A stretch of 64,000 nucleotides of DNA from Peristeroidobacter soli (lineage in GTDB: Bacteria; Pseudomonadota; Gammaproteobacteria; Steroidobacterales; Steroidobacteraceae): the NCBI RefSeq assembly GCF_004138485.1, contig NZ_ML142848.1:966640-1030639 (forward strand), read 5' to 3'. Positions 16,789 through 24,512 of this stretch are shown piece after piece; positions within the stretch are counted from its first letter, which is position 1, and every line of letters begins with the position of its first letter. The position numbers and the translations under genes were made by a program. The notes under the pieces were generated by a model. It had not been told where the DNA came from, made no database searches, and saw only the letters and a list, made by a program, of their open reading frames with translations.

Positions 16789-18065
16789 GTCAGACCGGGA
16801 GCGTAGCTGCGCCGACGCAGCGCGCCGGCTAAATTGCCGAAATAGAGCAGGTCCACCAACAGATAAGAACCCACCAGCGCGGCGATGGTCGCGCCGATAC
16901 CAAACACAGGTGTAAAGCCAACCGTCAGTAGCACACAGACCAGCGTGCCCAACGTAATTCGAACCGCGCGCGCCACATTCAGATTCGCGGCCAGCATCAG
17001 GCGACCAAGCACGATTTCCAGGCCTTGCGCAAATACGATAGCGGCCATCGCCGCGATGATCGTTTCAGAACCCGCGAAGCGCTCGCCGAGCACCGGCACC
17101 AGCAACGGCGGCACCAGCAGATACATGGCCAGCGCCAGCACCACCGCGAGCACCGAGCCGATGATCAGCCCCTGACGTGCCAGTCTTTGAAATCCCACCG
17201 GATCCGCGAACGCCAGGCACAGCCGTGGATACACGGCCACGCCGATGAAGACCAACGGCAGACAGGCCACCTCCACCAGCTTGAGTCCAGTGGCGTAGAC
17301 ACCCGCAGCGGCTTCTCCCAATTGCAGCGACAGCACGATCACGCCAATCCTATTCAACAACTGCCCCAGCAGCCCCACTGCCGCGAACGACCACAACCGC
17401 CGCGTCCCTTCCAGCACATTCCGAGCGTCGAAATTCGGCAGCAGACGCGCCTCGAACGACGACGCCGAGCGCAACGCCAGCGCCAGCATCAACACACCGC
17501 CGGTGGCGAACGCCACCGAAGCGGCGTGCAGCGACCACTCGAACGCCCAGATCAGCAGACCGGTGATGACAAAAGCGAAGCCCCTGCCGAGCAGATTGAT
17601 GAACGCCGGCGGCAACATCTGTTGCTGAGCCATGGCCGGCACGAACAAAGTCGCCGAGAACGCGGCGCCCAACTGATAGATGGTCATCGAGACGATGATC
17701 AGCAGCGTGGTCGCTCTCGGCTGCGTGATCAATAAGTAGCCGAGGAGCACCAGCATCACGACGACAGCGATACAGACCTGCGAGCCGAGCAGATTCGAAA
17801 TCAGCGCCGAGCGCCGCTCGACCGGCAGGCGCGAATACTCGCGCACCCCGAACTCATCGATGCCCAGCGTTGCCGCGTAGTAAACGAGGCCGGCCAGCGC
17901 GAAACCGTAGCCGTACTCGCCCATGCCCTCCGGACCGAACCGCCGGGACACGACCAGAAACAACAGAAAATTGAGCAGGTCCGCGCCAATCCGGCAGGCG
18001 AGCAGCGCAAAGGCATTGCGCCCGGTGTTGTACCCCGTCGACGAGGGGGGAGGAGGTGCAGTCAT
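16785..18065 (-). CDS. Oligosaccharide flippase (Wzx/MATE-like)
   Basis: A 426-residue integral membrane protein with about 12-14 hydrophobic segments and the loop GPEGMGEYGYGFALA typical of the polysaccharide-synthesis (Polysacc_synt) flippase family. It would move a lipid-linked oligosaccharide across the inner membrane. First gene of the glycan block; it follows motD on the same strand after a 115-base gap that holds two palindromes. No polymerase or chain-length regulator is present here, so either the glycan is short or the rest of the pathway lies elsewhere. Confidence 0.85.
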   Translation of the reverse strand: MTAPPPPSSTGYNTGRNAFALLACRIGADLLNFLLFLVVSRRFGPEGMGEYGYGFALAGLVYYAATLGIDEFGVREYSRLPVERRSALISNLLGSQVCIAVVVMLVLLGYLLITQPRATTLLIIVSMTIYQLGAAFSATLFVPAMAQQQMLPPAFINLLGRGFAFVITGLLIWAFEWSLHAASVAFATGGVLMLALALRSASSFEARLLPNFDARNVLEGTRRLWSFAAVGLLGQLLNRIGVIVLSLQLGEAAAGVYATGLKLVEVACLPLVFIGVAVYPRLCLAFADPVGFQRLARQGLIIGSVLAVVLALAMYLLVPPLLVPVLGERFAGSETIIAAMAAIVFAQGLEIVLGRLMLAANLNVARAVRITLGTLVCVLLTVGFTPVFGIGATIAALVGSYLLVDLLYFGNLAGALRRRSYAPGLT

Positions 18066-18077
18066 GGACCCGCTTTA

Positions 18078-18122
18078 AGGCGCTGCAGCGCCTGTCCGTT
18101 ATTCCGCGGATTCGAATCGCGG
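18078..18122 (-). repeat. Two adjacent palindromes in the leader before the flippase gene
   Basis: AGGCGCTGCAGCGCCT (18078-18093) is a perfect 16-bp palindrome. CCGC-G-GATTCGAATC-GCGG (18104-18122) is a second one with a single bulged base. Both lie between the motD stop (18181) and the flippase start (18065). They could form a weak transcription stop after motD or an operator; there is no T run. Confidence 0.4.
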
Positions 18123-18180
18123 ATCTGGCAGATAACGCGCCGCGTCGGCAGCGGTTCCCAGAAGCGCTGTTACGGAAAGT

Positions 18181-19167
18181 TTATCTGGCCGCCGGAGGTG
18201 CAGGTGGCTCGATGGTCTGCGCGGTGGTCACGGCAGGCTCGGGTTGCGGTTGGACTGGTGGCTGCGGCTGCGACAGCTGCGGTGGCGCCTCGTCCGGCTG
18301 GCCCCGCTCGCGTCCATACTCGCCTTCGGGATTGCCGCTGCCGCTCAAAATCACCAGCAGCACGCGACGATTCAGATTGCGATTCTGCTCGGTGTCGTTG
18401 GGATACGCGGGACGAAACTCGCCCAGGCCGACGATCGCCAGACGATGCGGATCCATGCCGGCGTCGGTGAACAGGTGAACCACGCTGGCCGCGCGCGCCG
18501 CCGACAGCTCCCAGTTCGAGGTGAACGCGGCGGACTTGATCGGCCGGTTGTCGGTGTGGCCTTCGACGCGAATCGCGTTGGGGAACGGCTTCAAGGTCAG
18601 CGCCAGCTGATTCAGAATGTTCTGCGCCTCCGGCGACAGCTTCGCGACGCCGCTCGGGAACAGGATGTCGGTGCGGATCTCGACCTCCACCCACACGCCA
18701 TGACGGCGCACCACGATCATCTGATCGCGGATCAGCTCGCTCATCGCGTTCTCGACTTCGGCGGCGACGTTTTCCAGCTCCGCCACCGCCGAGGCCGAAT
18801 GTTCGGCTTCGTATGCATTGTCCGCCGCGTGGCGAGTGCCCTGACTCTGATCGGCAACTTGCAACGGCGAAGGCTCCAGCATGCTGCGCGGCTGCCCGCT
18901 CAGCATCGCCTGCTGCACGATGGTCATATTGATATCGGCGCCCGAGCCGACGCTCTTCTCGCCGACTTGAATCGGTTGCAGCGTACGCGGTGAGCCACGG
19001 AACGCGGCCACGAGCGAGTCGGACAGAATTCGATACTTGCCCTCGTTGACCGAGGACATGGCGTACATCACCACGAAGAACGCCAGCAGCAACGTCACCA
19101 GGTCGCCATAGGGAATGGCCCACGCTTCGTGGTTGGCATGCTCTTCGTGCTGGTGACGGCGGCCCAT
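18181..19167 (-). CDS. motD: Flagellar motor stator protein MotD (MotB-like)
   Basis: The stator subunit that anchors to peptidoglycan and carries the proton-binding aspartate. The 328-residue protein has one N-terminal membrane segment in WAIPYGDLVTLLLAFFVVMY with the conserved Asp, a linker, and a C-terminal OmpA-like domain (RVEGHTDNRPI, then SNWELSAARAASVV). A Pro/Gln-rich tail of about 50 residues follows. In Pseudomonas, MotCD supports swarming and works beside MotAB; no motAB pair is in this window. It forms an operon with motC 18 bases upstream. Confidence 0.93.
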   Translation of the reverse strand: MGRRHQHEEHANHEAWAIPYGDLVTLLLAFFVVMYAMSSVNEGKYRILSDSLVAAFRGSPRTLQPIQVGEKSVGSGADINMTIVQQAMLSGQPRSMLEPSPLQVADQSQGTRHAADNAYEAEHSASAVAELENVAAEVENAMSELIRDQMIVVRRHGVWVEVEIRTDILFPSGVAKLSPEAQNILNQLALTLKPFPNAIRVEGHTDNRPIKSAAFTSNWELSAARAASVVHLFTDAGMDPHRLAIVGLGEFRPAYPNDTEQNRNLNRRVLLVILSGSGNPEGEYGRERGQPDEAPPQLSQPQPPVQPQPEPAVTTAQTIEPPAPPAAR

Positions 19168-19185
19168 GATGTTTGTTGGGCTCGC

Positions 19186-19926
19186 TTAGTGCAGATAGCC
19201 CTGCAGCTTGGCTTCGATGCTGCGCGGGTTCTCGCCCTGCGCGATCGAGATCATGCCTTCGATCACCATCTCGCGCGTCTGGCTCAGGCCCTGGATCGAG
19301 ACCTTGAGCTTGCTCGCGACCGGCAGGAAGAACAGATTGGCGAAGCCGATGCCGTAGATGGTTGCAACGAACGCGGCCGCGATGCCGTGGCCGAGCTTGG
19401 CCGGATCGGCGAGGTTTTGCATCACCGCCATCAAACCGAGCACGGCACCGATGATGCCGAGCGTCGGCGCATAGATGCCCATGCCTTCAAACACCTTGGC
19501 GGCGCGCGTGTCAGCCTGCTCACGCGTATGCAGGTCCACTTCCATGACACTGCGGATGATCTCCGGCTCGCTGCCGTCGACCACCAGCTGCAAGCCCTTG
19601 CGCACGAACTCGTCGCGCTCGCGCTCGATCAACGACTCGAGGCCCAGCAAGCCTTGCTTGCGAGCCGTGTTGCTCCACTCCACCATTTTCTTGATCATGG
19701 TGTCGCGCTCGACCACCGGCGGGCTGAACACCCACGGCAGGATCGACAGCGCCCGCTTCATCACATGCAGCGGAGTTTGAATACAGATCGCGGCGATCGT
19801 ACCGACGATCACGATCATGAAAGCCGCGCCCGACAATAGCGAATGGATCCCGGCGCCCTTCAGCACGGCGCCGATGAGGATCGCACAGGCCGCGAGCACC
19901 AGGCCGATGAGCGAAAGAATATCCAT
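19186..19926 (-). CDS. motC: Flagellar motor stator protein MotC (MotA-like)
   Basis: The proton-channel stator subunit of 246 residues with four membrane segments (about 4-24, 30-50, 148-168, 180-200) and a cytoplasmic loop between the second and third pairs. The loop contains the charged stretch that contacts FliG. GIIGAVLGLMAVMQNLADPAKLGHGI, quoted here as two blocks around residues 145-170, includes the conserved prolines of TM3. It pairs with motD downstream. A 94-base gap with an inverted repeat separates it from cheZ. Confidence 0.93.
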   Translation of the reverse strand: MDILSLIGLVLAACAILIGAVLKGAGIHSLLSGAAFMIVIVGTIAAICIQTPLHVMKRALSILPWVFSPPVVERDTMIKKMVEWSNTARKQGLLGLESLIERERDEFVRKGLQLVVDGSEPEIIRSVMEVDLHTREQADTRAAKVFEGMGIYAPTLGIIGAVLGLMAVMQNLADPAKLGHGIAAAFVATIYGIGFANLFFLPVASKLKVSIQGLSQTREMVIEGMISIAQGENPRSIEAKLQGYLH

Positions 19927-19965
19927 GGGGCGAGAGCGTCTTCCTTCTAACTGTCGTCGCTGCGA

Positions 19966-19993
19966 GCCGACTGATCGCCCTTGAACAGTCGGC
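19966..19993. repeat. Inverted repeat between cheZ and motC
   Basis: GCCGACTG (19966-19973) and CAGTCGGC (19986-19993) are perfect 8-base arms around a 12-base loop. There is no T run on the minus strand. It may uncouple motCD expression from cheZ as a partial terminator, or bind a regulator. Confidence 0.4.
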
Positions 19994-20020
19994 GCCGCTG
20001 GCAGCTACTACATTCCTGAG

Positions 20021-20773
20021 TTACATGCCCAGGCCGGCGAGTAGCGAATCCACGTCATCCTGGCTGCTGGCCGAGGGGCCGTTGTCGACACCCGGCACCG
20101 CCGGACCGAAGCCGCGGGACATGCCGTCGCTGGGCGCGGGCTTCTCGACCGGCAACGCGCCCGGGCCCGTGCGCGACAGACGTACCAGATCCACCAGCGC
20201 GGTCTCGAGCTCGGCGACCAGCTTCATCACGCCGCGAATGATCTGACCCGACAGGTCCTGATAGCCCTGAGCCATCAGCACCTCGGTGAGATTGCCGCGC
20301 ACTTTATCCATATCGGCGCGCGAGGCCACGAGAAACGCGTCCATCTTCTGGATCATCACGCGGAATTCTTCGATCTCGATCTTGCGGGCGCGGAACCTGG
20401 CCCACATTTCGTTGATGTCGCCGGCGCTGCGCGAGGTGCGCTCGGCCAGCGGACCACACTGCTCCACCAGGTCCATGGTGCGATGAGCGGCTTCGTCGGT
20501 CATCTTCAACACGTGGTCGAGGCGTGCGCGTGCATCCGGCACTTCTTTTTCGGCCAGATCCACCAGCCGTGAGTCGACGCTGAAACGATCCAGCGCGGAT
20601 TGCAGATCGCCGGTCAGCTTGCGCAGCTCGGAGAACAGCGTGCGTTCGCGCTTGTGCACGAGCAGATCGAGCTCGGAAAGAAACAAATGCTCGTCGCCGG
20701 CGGCGAGCGCGCCGGCCAACGTGGCAATGCTCGATCCGTAGTCTTTGCGTAGCGCTTCGATGCCTGAAGTCAT
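20021..20773 (-). CDS. cheZ: CheY-P phosphatase CheZ
   Basis: CheZ speeds dephosphorylation of CheY-P, resetting the motor. The 250-residue protein is a long helical hairpin. The catalytic region is QGYQDLSGQIIRGVMKLV (about 175-195), with the conserved Asp and Gln. The extreme C-terminus DDVDSLLAGLGM is the CheY-binding helix. It follows cheY (20815-21201) after a 41-base gap, in the order fliA-cheY-cheZ found in Pseudomonas and Xanthomonas. Confidence 0.94.
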   Translation of the reverse strand: MTSGIEALRKDYGSSIATLAGALAAGDEHLFLSELDLLVHKRERTLFSELRKLTGDLQSALDRFSVDSRLVDLAEKEVPDARARLDHVLKMTDEAAHRTMDLVEQCGPLAERTSRSAGDINEMWARFRARKIEIEEFRVMIQKMDAFLVASRADMDKVRGNLTEVLMAQGYQDLSGQIIRGVMKLVAELETALVDLVRLSRTGPGALPVEKPAPSDGMSRGFGPAVPGVDNGPSASSQDDVDSLLAGLGM

Positions 20774-20814
20774 GATGGTCAGCTCAATGTTCGCTTGTGG
20801 GCGTGCGCGCGGGA

Positions 20815-21201
20815 TCAGGCCGCGCGCTGCTCCAGGATCTTGTCGATCTTTTCCTTGAGCGTAACCGCGGTGAAAGGTTTGATGACGTAGCCGTTCACGC
20901 CGGCCTGCGCCGCTTCGATGATCTGCTCACGCTTGGCTTCCGCGGTCAGCATCAACACCGGCAGCTTCGCCAGCTTCGGATCCGAACGCACGGCCTTCAA
21001 CAGGTCCAGGCCGGGCATGCCGGGCATGTTCCAGTCGGTGACCAGGAATTCGATGCCGCCCGCCTGCAGGATGGGCAGCGCGGTCTGACCGTCGTCGGCC
21101 TCCTGCACGTTCTGGTAACCCAGATCGTTCAACAGATTCTTGATGATTCGCCGCATGGTCGAGAAGTCGTCGACCACCAGGAACTTCATGTCTTTGCTCA
21201 C
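20815..21201 (-). CDS. cheY: Chemotaxis response regulator CheY
   Basis: The motor-binding response regulator, 128 residues, a single receiver domain with D11/D12, phospho-acceptor D56 (VTDWNMP), the switch Thr in LTAEA and Lys in IKPF. The residues following the active site ([21 protein letters not shown], about 90-110) match the FliM-binding face of flagellar CheY. It lies directly before cheZ and after fliA, so this is the likely motor CheY, whereas the CheY-like protein at 4650-5012 is tied to cheA. Confidence 0.95.
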   Translation of the reverse strand: MSKDMKFLVVDDFSTMRRIIKNLLNDLGYQNVQEADDGQTALPILQAGGIEFLVTDWNMPGMPGLDLLKAVRSDPKLAKLPVLMLTAEAKREQIIEAAQAGVNGYVIKPFTAVTLKEKIDKILEQRAA

Positions 21202-21218
21202 TTCAGCTCACTCCTATC

Positions 21219-21968
21219 TCAGATCCGGCTCTCGACGCGGTCACGCCAATCCGACAGCCGAGCCTTCAAACGTACCAGCGCCTGTCCGTGCAGCTGGCAA
21301 ACCCGCGATTCAGTCACCTTCAACACCGCGCCGATCTCTTTCAGATTCAGCTCGTCGTCGTAGTACATCGACATCACCAGGCGCTCGCGCTCCGGCAGCT
21401 CCTTGATCGCGCCCGCCAGCGCCGAGCGAAAACCGTCTTCGGTCGCATCGAGGAACGGATCCGCGCCCTCGTCCTCCACGCGCCCCAGCAACGACTCCTC
21501 GTCACCGGTCGAATCGTCGAGACTCGCGACCCGGCAGCTCGCCGCGTCCTGAGCGATGCGGTGGTACTCATCGAGCGACACACCCATCTTCTCGGCGACC
21601 TCGACATCGCGGGCTTCGCGACCGAACTCCGCCTCCAGCTCACGCACGGCCGCGGCCGCTGCGCGCGCCTTGCGATGAACCGAGCGCGGCGCCCAGTCCA
21701 GCTTGCGAAGCGCATCGAGCATCGCGCCACGAATGCGGATACCCGCATACGTTTCAAAACTCGCGCCGCGATCCGCCGTGTAGTTGGATGCAGCTTCCAG
21801 CAGGCCGAGCATGCCGGCCTGGATCAAATCGGAGACTTCGACCGAAGCCGGCAGGCGCCCCGCCAGGTGATAGGCGATGCGCTTGACCAGTTCGGCATGA
21901 CGGACGACCAACGCATCGGTCTTGCTGGGCGCGGTGGTTGCGCCCTGATAAGCACGCAAACCGCTCAT
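21219..21968 (-). CDS. fliA: Flagellar sigma factor FliA (sigma-28)
   Basis: Sigma-28 directs late flagellar and chemotaxis genes. The 249-residue protein has region 2 (LVKRIAYHLAGRLPASVEV and RIRGAMLDALRKLDWAPRS), region 3 and region 4 (ELPERERLVMSMYY, then LKEIGAVLKVTESRVCQLH). The start is the ATG at 21968: it has a near-perfect ribosome site GGAGGTGGT just upstream and overlaps the fleN stop (ATGA, 21965-21968). An open frame continues to 22058 but lies inside fleN. Its target promoters are visible at 5769-5795 and 5831-5857. Confidence 0.96.
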   Translation of the reverse strand: MSGLRAYQGATTAPSKTDALVVRHAELVKRIAYHLAGRLPASVEVSDLIQAGMLGLLEAASNYTADRGASFETYAGIRIRGAMLDALRKLDWAPRSVHRKARAAAAAVRELEAEFGREARDVEVAEKMGVSLDEYHRIAQDAASCRVASLDDSTGDEESLLGRVEDEGADPFLDATEDGFRSALAGAIKELPERERLVMSMYYDDELNLKEIGAVLKVTESRVCQLHGQALVRLKARLSDWRDRVESRI

Positions 21969-22837
21969 TTCACCACCTCCAGGCGGACCTGGGGACGGCG
22001 CACCAGCCGCTCCACGAAGAACTCGAGGTTGCCTCGCGGCCCCTCCGGTACAGGCCACTTATCGGCCTTGAGCGCCAATTTCTTGAATGCACGCGAGGCC
22101 GGGCTGGCGGGGAACGCACTCACGACGGGACGCTGTTCACGAATCGCCCGGCGCAAATAAGGGTCTTCAGGGATTTCCCCAACGTATTCCAGGGTGACAT
22201 CCAGGAAACGACTGGTGACCTTCTGCAACTTCTCGAACAACCCCGCCCCTTCGCCCGGCGCGCGGGCCATGTTTGCTACGACTTGGAACTTGTTCACACC
22301 GTGGTTGCGGCTCAGCACCTTGGCGAGCGCGTACGCGTCGGTCATCGAGGCCGGTTCGTCACATACAACTAGCAGCACGTGCTGCGCCGCTTGTGTGAAC
22401 TGGACCACACTATGAGCAATGCCCGCGGAGGTATCGACGATCAACGTGTCGAGCCGCGTGCTGATGGCACTGAACGCCTGCACCAGACTCAGATGACCCG
22501 CGGCGGAAAGATTAGCCAGCTCGGCCACACCCGAGGCACCAGGCACCACCTGAATGCCATGCGGCGATTCCAGGATGATTTCTTCCAGCGTGCGCTCGCC
22601 GTTCAAAACGTGGGCCATCGTGTAGCGCGGCGACAAGCCGAGGAACACGTCGACGTTGGCCAGGCCCAGATCGCCATCGAGCAACATCACGCGACGGCCG
22701 GCGCTCGCCAGCGCCGTGGCCAGATTCACCGAAACGCTGGTCTTGCCCACGCCACCTTTGCCGCCGGTGACTGCAATCACCTGCACCGGCCCGGGATTCG
22801 CGGCTCGCTGCAGACCGATCGATTGAATGGATTCCAT
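21965..22837 (-). CDS. fleN: Flagellar number regulator FleN/FlhG (MinD-like ATPase)
   Basis: A MinD/ParA-type ATPase of 290 residues. Deviant Walker A KGGVGKT at 27-33; DGDLGLANVDVFLGL holds the switch I region; LIVDTSAGI is Walker B. FleN keeps the flagellum number at one and antagonises FleQ in Pseudomonas. It sits between flhF and fliA as in polar-flagellate gammaproteobacteria. The upstream gap to flhF is 42 bases; the downstream fliA start overlaps its stop. Confidence 0.95.
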   Translation of the reverse strand: MESIQSIGLQRAANPGPVQVIAVTGGKGGVGKTSVSVNLATALASAGRRVMLLDGDLGLANVDVFLGLSPRYTMAHVLNGERTLEEIILESPHGIQVVPGASGVAELANLSAAGHLSLVQAFSAISTRLDTLIVDTSAGIAHSVVQFTQAAQHVLLVVCDEPASMTDAYALAKVLSRNHGVNKFQVVANMARAPGEGAGLFEKLQKVTSRFLDVTLEYVGEIPEDPYLRRAIREQRPVVSAFPASPASRAFKKLALKADKWPVPEGPRGNLEFFVERLVRRPQVRLEVVK

Positions 22838-22879
22838 AGATACTTCGTCAAAGATGAGAAATTGAACGGGTCATCAGCT

Positions 22880-24496
22880 TCATGCGATGGCGTGCGCCAC
22901 GGTGCCGAATCGGCGACGTAACAAATCCTCATCCGCTGAGGCGCCAGACTTACGAGACAATTCGACGGCACGCGCGATCAACTGATGCGCGCGCGCGGGA
23001 GCCAGATCTTCCGGAACACGCTGGCCTTCGCTGACGTAGGTCACCGGCAGGCGGGCGCGAATCAACGTGGAAATCGCACCGCCGAGGCTGGTCGCTTCGT
23101 CCAGCTTGGTGAGCACGCAAGTGGTCGGCTTCGCCGACGCAAAACGCGTGACCGCTTCTTCGATCGCCCCGGCCTGCGCGGAGGCGGACAACACCAGCGT
23201 CGTTTCCATGCGCTCGCTCGCTGCAGACAGCAGCTTCAACTCCTGCTCTAGCCGCGGATCGCGCGGACTCAGGCCGGCCGTGTCGATCAACACCAAACGT
23301 TTGTCGGAGAGATGGTCGAGCACGTCGGCGAGCTCGGCCGAACCATCGAGCGCATACGCCGGCACGCCGAGCAGGCGACCGAGCGTTTGGACCTGTTCCT
23401 GCGCACCGATGCGAACGGAGTCGGTCGAGATCAGCGCGATGTCGCGCGGGCCATGACGCATCACCCAACGAGCCGCGAGCTTCGCGATCAGCGTGGTTTT
23501 GCCCACGCCCGTCGCGCCGACGAGCGCAACGACACCGCCGCCATCCATCCACCGCTCACCACCGGTCGTTTCGATCTTGCGCGCGAGCAGCGCCAGCGCG
23601 AGACGATTCGCTTCGGCCAGCTCCAGACGCGTCGGCATCTGAGTGACGATTTCAGTCGCCAGCTCCTGCGCCAGACCGAGCTGCGTCAGCTGCTTCAACA
23701 GTTCAGTCTGAATCGGCGAACGGCGGGAGAGATCGTTCCACGCAAGCGTCGCCAGCTGCGTTTCCAACATGCGGCGCAGAGTGCGGAGCTCTTCGTTGAC
23801 GTCGCTGTTGGCGTCGATCAGATCGAGGCGGGAGAGATCCATATCACGCGCCGACTCAGCTTCGACGGCGTAACGACCTCGGTCATTGGATGCCGACGTT
23901 TCAGCTGCGTAGCGAGCGCGATCGCTGGAGCCCTGAGCCTCAGCTTGGTTTCGAGCGCGGCCAGAGGCCTGCGCTTCGGACGCGTAGCGAGCGCGCTCGT
24001 TAGCGCCCGCGCGATTCCCCGGCGCACGCTCGGCCGCCGCGTGACGCTGCGCGCCTTCATCGCTCTCCTCCATGTAACGATTCGTCTGCAGAGCACGCTC
24101 GCTCGTGCGCGCCTGCGCCGGCTGCGACGCGAACTGGCGCGTCAGCTCGGCACGCTCGCTCATATATTCATTGGCCGGCGCATTCTGCGTGCGGGGCTTC
24201 GTCGCACCACCGAACAACGCTGGGTCATGCTGAGCAGCGCGCGCAGGCGCGGTCTGAGAAACATTGCCCTGAGCCTGTGCCTGGCGACGCTCGGCACCGT
24301 ACGTGTCGACGAGACCGCTATCGACCGCCAACTGCTCGGTCGCCGCGTCTTCACCTTCGTAGTCGACGGCGGCGACGACTTCGACGCCGCCGGGCACACG
24401 TCGGCTCGACAAAATCACCGCGTCGGGACCCTGCGCATCACGCACCTGGCGCAACGCTGTCCGCATGTCTTCGGCACGATATTGTTTGATCTTCAT
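22880..24496 (-). CDS. flhF: Polar flagellar placement GTPase FlhF
   Basis: An SRP-family GTPase that places the flagellum at the pole. The 538-residue protein has a short N-terminal B domain (about 1-50), a long low-complexity linker (about 50-220) and the NG domain from about 225. The P-loop GATGVGKT is at 327-334; DTAGLSPRD and TKLDEA follow. The linker contains degenerate repeats around the motif RARYAxEAxAS and makes the protein longer than Pseudomonas FlhF (about 430 aa from memory). It is 16 bases downstream of flhA. Confidence 0.95.
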   Translation of the reverse strand: MKIKQYRAEDMRTALRQVRDAQGPDAVILSSRRVPGGVEVVAAVDYEGEDAATEQLAVDSGLVDTYGAERRQAQAQGNVSQTAPARAAQHDPALFGGATKPRTQNAPANEYMSERAELTRQFASQPAQARTSERALQTNRYMEESDEGAQRHAAAERAPGNRAGANERARYASEAQASGRARNQAEAQGSSDRARYAAETSASNDRGRYAVEAESARDMDLSRLDLIDANSDVNEELRTLRRMLETQLATLAWNDLSRRSPIQTELLKQLTQLGLAQELATEIVTQMPTRLELAEANRLALALLARKIETTGGERWMDGGGVVALVGATGVGKTTLIAKLAARWVMRHGPRDIALISTDSVRIGAQEQVQTLGRLLGVPAYALDGSAELADVLDHLSDKRLVLIDTAGLSPRDPRLEQELKLLSAASERMETTLVLSASAQAGAIEEAVTRFASAKPTTCVLTKLDEATSLGGAISTLIRARLPVTYVSEGQRVPEDLAPARAHQLIARAVELSRKSGASADEDLLRRRFGTVAHAIA

Positions 24497-24512
24497 ACCT
24501 TGCTAACTACTC

